Below, piece after piece: positions 21,394 to 29,392 of a DNA stretch of 29,392 nt. The first letter of the stretch is position 1. Each line of letters begins with the position of its first letter. The notes below the pieces were generated by a model. That model was not told the DNA's origin. It worked only from the letters and a program-made list of their open reading frames with translations, and did not search any database. The translations under genes and the position numbers were made by a program. Source of the DNA: a virus; the IMG/VR virus record IMGVR_UViG_3300017706_001656, positions 1 to 29,392 of that record; one strand, 5' to 3'.

Positions 21394-22024
21394 GGTTTAT
21401 TTAACAGGAGAAATGGGCGAAAAATTCGGCAGTACCTTCGAAATAGAAGGAGATAAGCTGGAAGATATTTTTAAGTGCCTGGACGTAAATAAGCCTGGTT
21501 TTAGGGAGTACTTATTAAATTGTGCAGAGCAAAAACTTGGCATCTCTCTTTTAGTAGAGGAAACTAAGATAGATGATCCTTTAGATGTTTTATTACCTCT
21601 ACAGAAAGGCGATGTAACGATGGGTATTATACCTGCGGGAGCGGGTGGAGACAGTGGTGTTTTAGAAACACTAGTAGCTATCGTAATGTTTGTATTTGCT
21701 CCACAGTTAGGGGCCAGTGCCACATTCTCTGAAAAACTAGGGGTATTTATATATAAAACTATTGCTACCAATATTGCTATGAAAGGTTTACAAAAAATGC
21801 TGGCGCCTGATCCTGCCGAAGACGAAGATGAACCTACGAACTATCTATTTCAAGGTAATAGTAAAAATATTATTGAAGGAGACCCTGTACCCGTACTATA
21901 CGGTGAACTAATGATACCAGGCCAAAATATAGGGGTGTATACGTATGAAGGACATACCATGTCAAATCCAGTACACAAATTAGATAATCAAAACAATATT
22001 ACAGTATCAACCGAGGGGGGATAA
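21383..22024 (+). CDS. tail assembly protein I (lambda gpI-like) with ubiquitin-like N-terminus
   Basis: 213 residues, overlapping K by eleven bases. The N-terminal about 90 residues follow the gpI/TAPI beta-grasp pattern: KVYLTGEMGEKFGSTFEIEG (strand, glycine-rich turn, FG), a helix, then the hydrophobic strand GISLLVEETKID and DVLLPLQKGDVTMGIIPAGAG, ending in the conserved IIPAGAGG. The middle has two predicted hydrophobic helices (LETLVAIVMFVFAPQLGA; TIATNIAMKGLQKML). The C-terminus is GPVLYGEL-like (DPVPVLYGELMIPGQNIGVY), shared with J-region proteins. A JAB protease just upstream is the known pairing in lambda-type tails. It helps assemble the tip and is needed for J to fold or dock. Confidence 0.88.
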   Translation: MKRKVYLTGEMGEKFGSTFEIEGDKLEDIFKCLDVNKPGFREYLLNCAEQKLGISLLVEETKIDDPLDVLLPLQKGDVTMGIIPAGAGGDSGVLETLVAIVMFVFAPQLGASATFSEKLGVFIYKTIATNIAMKGLQKMLAPDPAEDEDEPTNYLFQGNSKNIIEGDPVPVLYGELMIPGQNIGVYTYEGHTMSNPVHKLDNQNNITVSTEGG

Positions 22025-22026
22025 TT

Positions 22027-25000
22027 ATGGCCTTATCATCACAAGACAAAAGAAAAGCAGCAGCTGATGCAGTATCAAAAACAAAAGATTGGTTTGCAGA
22101 AGGACAGACTAGAACTCAAGCCAGAATTATACATAATATGGATCTAATCTCTGAAGGGCCTATAGCAGGTCTTGTGGAAGGTCCGGCAAGTGTTATGTTT
22201 GATGGAATACCTTTAATGGATTCTGCTTTTGCTGCTAGTAATAATTCTTCTTCTTACAGCACACAAATTTTTCTTACTAATGGATCGAATACTGCTACTC
22301 TTAGTTCTAAAAGTGAAATAGATATAGAGTTAAGTACAAAACTAACTAAAAGCAGGCCTGTAAATATTATTAAAGGTAAAGGAAGTATAACTTGTACAAC
22401 GACAGAAACTACTATAGGGGATAAGCAAGGTCTTGTTCTTACAACTACGTCGGACTTTTTTAATAGTGGTATGATAAGCGGAAAAGGTCAAGATAAACTG
22501 AATACTTATCAGTTTAACAGCTCCGAAGTAGAAGATGGACACCTGACAGGTGGTTTTGACCAATTTAAGAGCCTATATACTTTTGCAGCTGTAGTCTATA
22601 CACATATAAGTGGTACAAATAATGTAGCAGGTTTAACTAGTGGACAAACCTATTATGTTGTTAAAAGAGGGGCCGACATATACCTTTGTGATACTATTCT
22701 CAAGGCTGCATCAAACTTTCGGCTTTTTGAAAGTGAGCCTCAGGATGTAAAAGATGTGATCAATATTACTACAAATGCAAATAACGCAGAATCCATACAT
22801 AGTTTAAAATTACTAGCACCTATAGGAGTACCTGAACGATCAGCAATCTTACCCGCGCGTCTTAAAGGAAACCCTGCATCAGGCTATGTAGACATTGAAG
22901 GGGTAATACATAGTATTGCATCAGCTAGATCTGCCACATGGCTACCAAGTGATGGTAATGGAAGTACATCTTTTTTACCCCCTACAGGTAGTTATACCTT
23001 AGAGATAGATGACGAAGTAAGCCTAAATGTAACTAAACCTGTAGAGATTAATTCTGGTTTAACTGCGGGAGGCCTTGTTATGGCAGGAGCAGGTACCGAA
23101 ACTTACCGAACTGGAGGTAGGCATAGCAAAAACTATCAAGGTGCTCCTGATAATATAAAATGGGCTTTTGATCCGGGAGAAGGTAGAGCAGAGTTTCCTT
23201 TCTCTACTGGTTTAACGGATGGAGGGGTATTAGCGTCTGGAACAGGTGTAAATGTAAAAAGTAGTTTTGTAAATGTAGGAGGTTCTGAGATACATGGATA
23301 TACTTATATAGGGTACTTCAGACCTCCTAGCTCGGGTCAATACGAATTTAAACTAACTAGTAAAGCATACGCTTTTTTATGGTTAGGGGAGGAGTGTACC
23401 GATCGAGGAACTTTTAGACTTCACCACAGACAAATAGCATTTACTAAACCGGCTACCAACGGGGGAAGACGAAGCAGTGGTAAACCTGGAAAATCTCCTG
23501 TGACTTCTAAAAAGATATATTTGCAGAAAGACCAATATTATCCTATTCGTTTTTGTTTTTATAAAGCCGACAATCTTAAACTTGAATGGAGAAAGCATGG
23601 TGATTCTTTTTCTACAGATTTATCTTCACATTTTTATACTCCTGATAATAGAGACTGGCAAAATATAAATAATGTTAGATTAAAGTATAACTGGGGCGGG
23701 GCCACAGGAACTTACGACTTTAATATAGGAGAAGCATTTGTAGATGGAGAAACTGCTAATCCCAATATAGATTCCTTTAGTAATTTAACAAACTCAAATT
23801 TTAAAGGGGGTTCGGTAGAATTTAGGGTAGGCAATCGCATACAAAAAACACTTGCAGGAGATATAGCTGCAGCAATTACAGCAACTCCTACACCGGCCGC
23901 AGAGTTAAAACAACACGAAGACTTTGTAGTTGACCCTAATAGTACAAAAACAGAACATGAGGGTGTAGAAGATACTATTATTCAAGCATCTTCCACTACG
24001 GGACTTAACCTTACTTTAGCTCAAATAAGACAGGCTGATAAAGTAAGACTAACTTTTGATTATCCAAATGGATTATATCATAGAACTAAAAAGAAAGGGC
24101 ATATAGGTAGCGGATATGCTAAATATAGAGTATTTTTACAATTAAAAGATACTGATCAAACTAGTTTTAATCCTGAAAAATTTGAAATTGCTAGTATGCT
24201 AGCCCATGGAGGAGATACAGAAGATTCGTTTACGGCCCAGCATGATATAAACGTAGCTAAGTTTGCCCCTTTTGATGATTTTAAGATTATTATACAAAGA
24301 ATGACTTGTGACACGGGAGATGCTTATGCGGGGGCTTCTAATACTAAAATAGGCAGACAGGATGGTTGGGCAAATCATTTTGCTACTTCTAATATAGGTG
24401 CGTGTACCACTTTTATCCTAGAAAAAACAACTTTTCCTTATAGCGCGCTTGCAAAAACTACTTTCAGTACTCAAGAATTTACTCAGATGCCTCAAGTAAC
24501 CTATCATGTTAGAGGCATGAAGGTAAGCGTACCACATAATTATATGACTCGAGAAGAAGTTTCTTCAGGAATAGCAAACTATAATAGAAATAGTAATGGT
24601 ACTAATAGTGGAAGCTACGTAAACTGGGATGGCTCTTTTAGAGATACGAAGGTATATACAAATAACCCTGCTTGGGTATTCTACGATATAGTTACGAATA
24701 ATAGGTATGGCTTAGGAGATTTTGTAAATGCCGATGATTTAGATAAATATGCGTTATATAGAATTGCAAGATACTGTGATGAGTTAGTATCTAATGGGCA
24801 AGGAGGCCTCGAACCTAGGTTTACTTGTAATCTATATCTTACTAGACCTGTTGACTGTTACAAATTACTAAAAGATATGGCTACAATATTTAGAGGTATT
24901 ATTTATTGGCATAATAATAAAATTACTCCTGTAATAGATATGCCAAAGGATCCTATATATAATTTCTCTAAAGCAAATATAATAAATGGTAATATTAAAT

Positions 25001-26106
25001 ATGAAACAACAGGTAGTAAAACTAGAGCTAATCAAGTAGTTGTTACTTGGAACAATCCAGCAAATCAGTTTAAACTAGAAGCATTACTTGTAGAGGATAG
25101 AAAGAATATAATAAAAACAGGAAAAGCTTTATCTGAAAAAGCAGTAGCATTTGGATGTACTAGCGAAACTCAGGCCCGTAGATATGGATATTGGAAATTA
25201 TGGACCGCAGCAAATCAAACTCGAATAGCATCATTTGAAGCTTCAATAGAAGGTAATTTTTTGTCTCCAGGAGATATAATAAATATATCCGACCCTTCAA
25301 TGGCTCCATCAAGAAAAAGATTAGCGGGTAGAATATCATCTACTAATACAGCTACAACCCTTAGTACAACAAATATTCCTTTAGATAGTGAAGTATACCT
25401 AGACCCTGCCAATACTTATAAACTTTCTATATTGTTACCTACAGGAGGTGCGTTACTATCCATGGATACTGCTAATACAGCAATAGTTATTACAGACAAC
25501 CTAGGCAATGAAACGAGCTATTATGCGGGAGACTTTATACAAAAAGCTTGGTATTATAACAACGGGTCGTATACTTATGGTATTTTAGATACTGAAGAGA
25601 AAGCTACTAATTGTAAAACAAATCAAAGTGGAGAGTCTTTAATACTATCTTGGTCTGAGCACAGTATGATACAAACAAAAGATATAACACTTCCGGGAGG
25701 CCACTCTGCATCAACCCCCTTAAGTTTTGTAACTGTGTCCTCAGCTTTTGTTGAAATACCAAAAATAGATAGTGTATGGATTATAGAAGAAACATCTCCC
25801 GAAGGAAATACCACTCTAAATAGTGCTAAGCAATATAAGATTATGTCACTTGCTGAGGGTAGTAATGGAGGCGTATCTATAACTGCTGTAGAACATTTTA
25901 ATGAAAAATTCTATGATATAGAAAATGAAGGAGATTTTACATCTCCATTAGAGGTAAGTGTGCCTACGCTAGAAGGCGAGAGAAGTTCTTCAGGAATTGG
26001 TAGTCTTGAAGTACTGCCTGTTGAAACCTCCCAAGGGCAAGGTTCCGTACTTGCCGCCCCTAAAAAACCCTCTCCAGTTAAAGATTTATTCTTTAAGATA
26101 ACGTAA
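22027..26106 (+). CDS. tip attachment protein J-like host specificity protein
   Basis: 1359 residues against 1132 in lambda. The start (RIIHNMDLISEGPIAGLVEG, VMFDGIPL) is the conserved J opening. Residues about 418-540 form a PA14/GLEYA-like beta-sandwich insert: YIGYFRPPSSGQYEFKLTS, LWLGEECTD, and IYLQKDQYYPIRFCFYKADN followed by LEWRK. Residues about 840-1130 (AWVFYDIVTNNRYGLGDFVN, DMATIFRGIIYWHNN) are the J core that forms the tail hub. The C-terminus has AAPKKPSPVKDLFFKIT, the first strand of an FN3 domain, and then TAA. The next gene resumes the domain in the same reading frame. Receptor binding is expected to involve the PA14-like insert or the downstream fibre. Confidence 0.92.
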   Translation: MALSSQDKRKAAADAVSKTKDWFAEGQTRTQARIIHNMDLISEGPIAGLVEGPASVMFDGIPLMDSAFAASNNSSSYSTQIFLTNGSNTATLSSKSEIDIELSTKLTKSRPVNIIKGKGSITCTTTETTIGDKQGLVLTTTSDFFNSGMISGKGQDKLNTYQFNSSEVEDGHLTGGFDQFKSLYTFAAVVYTHISGTNNVAGLTSGQTYYVVKRGADIYLCDTILKAASNFRLFESEPQDVKDVINITTNANNAESIHSLKLLAPIGVPERSAILPARLKGNPASGYVDIEGVIHSIASARSATWLPSDGNGSTSFLPPTGSYTLEIDDEVSLNVTKPVEINSGLTAGGLVMAGAGTETYRTGGRHSKNYQGAPDNIKWAFDPGEGRAEFPFSTGLTDGGVLASGTGVNVKSSFVNVGGSEIHGYTYIGYFRPPSSGQYEFKLTSKAYAFLWLGEECTDRGTFRLHHRQIAFTKPATNGGRRSSGKPGKSPVTSKKIYLQKDQYYPIRFCFYKADNLKLEWRKHGDSFSTDLSSHFYTPDNRDWQNINNVRLKYNWGGATGTYDFNIGEAFVDGETANPNIDSFSNLTNSNFKGGSVEFRVGNRIQKTLAGDIAAAITATPTPAAELKQHEDFVVDPNSTKTEHEGVEDTIIQASSTTGLNLTLAQIRQADKVRLTFDYPNGLYHRTKKKGHIGSGYAKYRVFLQLKDTDQTSFNPEKFEIASMLAHGGDTEDSFTAQHDINVAKFAPFDDFKIIIQRMTCDTGDAYAGASNTKIGRQDGWANHFATSNIGACTTFILEKTTFPYSALAKTTFSTQEFTQMPQVTYHVRGMKVSVPHNYMTREEVSSGIANYNRNSNGTNSGSYVNWDGSFRDTKVYTNNPAWVFYDIVTNNRYGLGDFVNADDLDKYALYRIARYCDELVSNGQGGLEPRFTCNLYLTRPVDCYKLLKDMATIFRGIIYWHNNKITPVIDMPKDPIYNFSKANIINGNIKYETTGSKTRANQVVVTWNNPANQFKLEALLVEDRKNIIKTGKALSEKAVAFGCTSETQARRYGYWKLWTAANQTRIASFEASIEGNFLSPGDIINISDPSMAPSRKRLAGRISSTNTATTLSTTNIPLDSEVYLDPANTYKLSILLPTGGALLSMDTANTAIVITDNLGNETSYYAGDFIQKAWYYNNGSYTYGILDTEEKATNCKTNQSGESLILSWSEHSMIQTKDITLPGGHSASTPLSFVTVSSAFVEIPKIDSVWIIEETSPEGNTTLNSAKQYKIMSLAEGSNGGVSITAVEHFNEKFYDIENEGDFTSPLEVSVPTLEGERSSSGIGSLEVLPVETSQGQGSVLAAPKKPSPVKDLFFKIT

Positions 26107-26121
26107 GGAATTAAAAATAAG

Positions 26122-29100
26122 ATGTCAAGACAAATAGTAGTATCTTGGGAACACCCTACAACCGAAAAAGATGTTATTGCAGATAATATTGTAAAATACG
26201 TCGTGCGTACTGATTTTAACGGAGAGAATAATTTCTATAGAGAAGTTGAAGCTCCTGCTAACTCCCTAACATATAATAACATAGATGCTGGATTTTATAC
26301 GGTTGAGATTGAAGCTGTTTCAGATATAGGTAGAAAATCTGCAATGTACGCAGAAACTATAGAGGTTAAAGAGATAAAAGGATCTTCCGATGATTCTAGA
26401 ACTATAGGAGGCGTATCTTTAGGAGGTTCTATAAGTTGCCCAACATTTTTTAGAGGTACAGGAGATGCTTTTGTATTTTATATACAGCAGCATGATTGGA
26501 CTTTTAAACCTTCCGGAAAAGACTCTATAGCTGCTACAAACTTTTCAGGTATCGAAGATACTTATAAACAACCTTTAAATAATTTACCTATATTATCAAA
26601 TTTAGAAATTACAGAATCTGCAGAGATCTCAGGAATTTTACCTTCTGCACATTATATATTATTGAGCGCAGACGATAGTATAGATAAATTAAGACTTATA
26701 AAACTAGAGACAAGACATAAAGATTTTTTTTGGTATGATGCAGGAACAGGCGAAAAGTCTGACTTTGTAGGACAATCAAATTCTTCTTACGGAGTAGCCT
26801 TAACAGGTACAATAAGCGTAGCAGGTTCAACTGTTACCGGAAATAATACGAATTTTTTAGGTGAGCTAATAGAAGGCGATACTATATTCTCCACACAACA
26901 TGCCAATGACTCTTTTTATATAGGTAAAGTATCTCAAATTATATCAAAAACAGAATTAAAAATAGCTAGCCCTGAAAAGGTTGAGTATATAGAAGATAAT
27001 ACCTTTGGAAGAGTAAATCTTAGAATAGATCCCTTGCAAGATAGTATAATTGCAAGAGTTTATAAAACAGGACAAAATACATACGAACATGAGTTAATGA
27101 CTACGTTAGACACTACCCTAGTTCCTTCGTTGTCTCCTACCTCACAATCTTCTACTATAATAGCTCATTTTACTTTTGATAGTATGATTAATAATAAAGT
27201 AGTAGGAGTTAATAAAAAAGTTTCTAATTTTGTTGCTGAAGTCGTAGGCCCAGGCGCACTTATAACTAGTGAATCCCCTATAGGTAATGCAATACTACTA
27301 GACGGCTCTCAATATGTTAGACTTTTACGAGATAATTTTGCGTACCGCCACACAAATAACTCAGGAGGGGATTTTGTGATGTGGTTCAGATCAGATTCTA
27401 CTAGCGGGGAAAATGATGCTATATTAATAGGTAGAAAAAATCTCTGGTCTTTACAGTTAAATCAAAGTGGTTCCGGCGATCAAACAATATCTTTAGTAGA
27501 TGAAACTACAAGCAGTACTCTCATGTCCTCTATAGTTTCACAAGGCGCTTGGCACCAGGTAGCCCTGTCTACGGATGACTATACACAAGAAAATAGATAT
27601 AAAGCATACTTATATATTGACAGAATTCCTATTGCATCTCTTGATGAAGATTCTGTTTTATTACCTAATGACTCATCAGAGCCTGATGGAAATATACTAC
27701 TCAAACCTTTAACAATAGGTGGTTGGGCTAGTGGAAATAACGGCTTCGTAGGTGCTTTCACTGACGTTTGGCTTGCAAATCGAAGTTTTTCGGACTCAGA
27801 GATAGGTAGTCTTTGGAGTAGGCAAGGTACTGAGAACTCTTCTTCTGGTCGTCCCTTTAAAATGGGTGAAGGAATAAATTCTATACAAATAGATGAAAAT
27901 GGTATAGTTGTTGGGGGTACTGATACTTCTGATTCTCCGTTTTCTGTTACAACAGGTGGTGCTATTGATGCAACTTCAGGAGAAGTAGCGGGATGGAAGT
28001 TAAGTGCAAGTTCTATATATAGTGGAACTAGACCCTATACTTCTCAATTTTCTGCATGTTCAGGAATTACTCTTAGAAAAACTGGGTCAATTCATGCTAA
28101 GAATTTTTATATAGATAATGATGGCGATGCTTTTTTCAAGGGAAATATTAGTGCTTGCTCCGGACAGATAGGAGGGTGGCAAATACACGAAGAAGGGCTG
28201 TTCAGTTCTAATTTATCTTTTGCATCTAATGAAAATATAACTGCTAGCGGGTTTTTAAATAATAATGGTATTGTTATTCATAATCAAGGGTCTTTACACT
28301 CTCGTAATTTTTTCATTAATTCAGATGGTACTTCGTCGTTTTCTGGAGATATTAGTGGAGCTACAGGTACTTTTAGCGGGGGAGCCGGCGAAGGCACAAT
28401 AACAGGTTCAGAAATACAGGATGGCTCTGTAGATGCAAATGAATTAGCCTCAGAAGGTATCGCAGGCTATAATATTAGCCCTAGAGGTACTATTGCGGTA
28501 TTCAATAGAACTGGAGCAGGTAATATAATTCCTTCCAGTTATGCCGCCTTAGACGGAGCAGACTCTAATTTTAGAATATATGCCGGTAATGATAATCCTA
28601 GATTAGCGCCTTTTCGAGTGAGCAAAGAAGGTCAAATAACGGCAGATAATTTACAACTATTTGACTCAAATAATAATATATACTTTGACTCTAATACTGG
28701 AGGATTTACACCTTCTGCTATTACTCAATTTGCAAGAAATTTTAGTACACCTATTTCAACAGCCAGTGATTTGTTTACAGGAAATGTAGATAAAACTGAT
28801 GCTACTACTTTTCAGGAGTTGGTTTTAACAGCAAGTACTGAATTAGTAACTTCTCTATCCATACCCACTACAAAAATGTCTAGTAAAGTATCTGAAGAAT
28901 ACTTTGGAAATAGGAGTAACCCTTTAACTATTACAGTAGATGTATCAACCCTTGCAGCCTCCGGACAAACCAACTTAACTAGAGCCTCTAGTATAAAGAA
29001 ACCTGGAGGGGATGCTTTAGATAGGGCAGTAAAAGTGGGAGAGCTTGTACGTTTAAATTTAGAAAATACTGTTTCAGGTATGAACCTTACAAGTGTGACA

Positions 29101-29392
29101 GGAGCTATTAATGGCCTTACAGGCTCTGCCTTTACATCTAACTATACAATACCAGGACCTTCTAAGTTTGGGTATTTACTCTTTGAAATCAATGGAGGAA
29201 GCGTAGATTTTACCTTTAATATTAACTCTAACGATACTGCTAATATTGTTATGGATGCTGAAACATCTGCACATATTTCAGCAAAGCCAGATACCGAAGC
29301 AACAGCTTTAGCAAACATACCTAATACTGTCACTTTCGGACTAAATAGAAGTACCGGATCAGCAGAAGCGGCGGCAACTCAAGTAATAGCTC
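26122..29392 (+). CDS. tail fibre with FN3, LamG-like and fibre repeats (3' end outside window)
   Basis: ATG at 26122 with TAAGGA (26104-26109) 12 bases upstream; open to the window edge, at least 1090 residues. Residues 1-85 are the body of an FN3 domain (RQIVVSWEHPTTEKDV; AGFYTVEIEAVSDIGRKS) lacking its first strand, which is at the end of the J gene in the same frame. Residues about 347-570 are LamG/concanavalin-like: IAHFTFDSM, AILLDGSQYVRL, FVMWFRSD, WHQVALSTDD, LTIGGWASG. Residues 610-755 carry repeated fibre modules. Later segments are Ser/Thr/Gly/Asn-rich beta-fibre with a hydrophobic-repeat pattern. The LamG domain is the best candidate for glycan recognition. This is the distal receptor-binding protein by position and composition; a chaperone domain, if any, is outside the window. 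Confidence 0.85.
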   Translation, partial: MSRQIVVSWEHPTTEKDVIADNIVKYVVRTDFNGENNFYREVEAPANSLTYNNIDAGFYTVEIEAVSDIGRKSAMYAETIEVKEIKGSSDDSRTIGGVSLGGSISCPTFFRGTGDAFVFYIQQHDWTFKPSGKDSIAATNFSGIEDTYKQPLNNLPILSNLEITESAEISGILPSAHYILLSADDSIDKLRLIKLETRHKDFFWYDAGTGEKSDFVGQSNSSYGVALTGTISVAGSTVTGNNTNFLGELIEGDTIFSTQHANDSFYIGKVSQIISKTELKIASPEKVEYIEDNTFGRVNLRIDPLQDSIIARVYKTGQNTYEHELMTTLDTTLVPSLSPTSQSSTIIAHFTFDSMINNKVVGVNKKVSNFVAEVVGPGALITSESPIGNAILLDGSQYVRLLRDNFAYRHTNNSGGDFVMWFRSDSTSGENDAILIGRKNLWSLQLNQSGSGDQTISLVDETTSSTLMSSIVSQGAWHQVALSTDDYTQENRYKAYLYIDRIPIASLDEDSVLLPNDSSEPDGNILLKPLTIGGWASGNNGFVGAFTDVWLANRSFSDSEIGSLWSRQGTENSSSGRPFKMGEGINSIQIDENGIVVGGTDTSDSPFSVTTGGAIDATSGEVAGWKLSASSIYSGTRPYTSQFSACSGITLRKTGSIHAKNFYIDNDGDAFFKGNISACSGQIGGWQIHEEGLFSSNLSFASNENITASGFLNNNGIVIHNQGSLHSRNFFINSDGTSSFSGDISGATGTFSGGAGEGTITGSEIQDGSVDANELASEGIAGYNISPRGTIAVFNRTGAGNIIPSSYAALDGADSNFRIYAGNDNPRLAPFRVSKEGQITADNLQLFDSNNNIYFDSNTGGFTPSAITQFARNFSTPISTASDLFTGNVDKTDATTFQELVLTASTELVTSLSIPTTKMSSKVSEEYFGNRSNPLTITVDVSTLAASGQTNLTRASSIKKPGGDALDRAVKVGELVRLNLENTVSGMNLTSVTGAINGLTGSAFTSNYTIPGPSKFGYLLFEINGGSVDFTFNINSNDTANIVMDAETSAHISAKPDTEATALANIPNTVTFGLNRSTGSAEAAATQVIA
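27949..28380 (+). repeat. tandem fibre modules within the tail fibre gene
   Basis: Two full modules and one partial: start of module 1 at 27949 (TTGGAIDATSGEVAGWKL, later SIHAKNFYI), module 2 at 28114 (DNDGDAFFKGNISACSGQIG, later SLHSRNFFI), and a partial module at 28318 (NSDGTSSFSGDISGATGTF). Lengths are 165 and 204 bases. Diverged at DNA level, similar in protein. The G-D-I-S-(G/A)-x-(S/T)-G-x-F turn is common in trimeric phage fibres. Confidence 0.65.

Noticed and set aside
1-29392. CRISPR arrays, tRNA genes, insertion sequences, integrase or attachment sites
   Set aside because: None seen on reading both strands; no repeat-spacer pattern, cloverleaf or transposase motif was found, though short or diverged examples could be missed by eye.

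Overview
The window is one strand of a tailed double-stranded DNA phage (or prophage) genome: every supported gene reads left to right, genes are packed with stop/start overlaps, and the order is that of a siphovirus with HK97-type head genes and lambda-type tail genes (terminase, portal, protease-capsid, connectors, tail terminator, tail tube, G/GT chaperones, tape measure, M, L, K, I, J, fibre). The lambda M-L-K-I-J tail tip implies a Gram-negative host. Low GC, signal-peptide proteins, glycan-binding-like modules in the tail tip and the Lys/Arg-rich small proteins fit a marine gammaproteobacterial phage; the host is inference only.

Layout. 1-1593: end of a secreted beta-rich protein, a short secreted chaperone-like protein, a secreted protein with a helical C-terminus, and a membrane/coiled-coil protein. 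1612-1640: consensus sigma70 promoter placed so that the small terminase mRNA would begin at or near its ATG. 1648-4497: small terminase, then an accessory cassette inserted before the large terminase: a holin/XhlA-like membrane protein, five very basic small proteins, an EF-hand two-helix membrane protein, a DUF1353 protein and a 53-residue membrane protein. 4499-9750: large terminase, second promoter, HNH nuclease, portal, a small unknown, and a fused prohead protease-scaffold-major capsid protein with a well-formed internal ribosome binding site, closed by an intrinsic terminator. 9822-14718: head-tail connector, a long gp10-like neck protein, tail terminator, and two tandem tail tube paralogues. 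14736-14810: a third consensus promoter followed at once by an intrinsic terminator. 14841-22024: G/GT tail assembly chaperones made by a -1 frameshift whose slippery site and stimulatory hairpin are both readable, tape measure, and M, L, K, I homologues. 22027-29392: J-like host specificity protein with a PA14/GLEYA-like insertion, separated by one in-frame TAA from a fibre gene that carries the rest of what looks like the same FN3 domain, then a LamG-like domain and fibre repeats; the fibre runs off the window.

The genes form a late virion-assembly programme. HNH, terminase and portal package DNA; protease, scaffold and capsid build the head; connectors and tail terminator join head to tail; chaperones, tape measure and tube build the tail; M-L-K-I-J and the fibre make the tip. 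Three near-identical TTGACA-N17-TATAAT-type promoters and two terminators placed just after the two highest-copy products (capsid, tube) suggest expression is tuned by termination. The most unusual features are the array of basic, possibly DNA-condensing proteins between the terminase genes, the promoter-proximal terminator, the stop codon splitting an FN3 domain, the glycan-binding-like modules inserted in the L homologue, and the secreted pilin/chaperone-like genes at the left edge.
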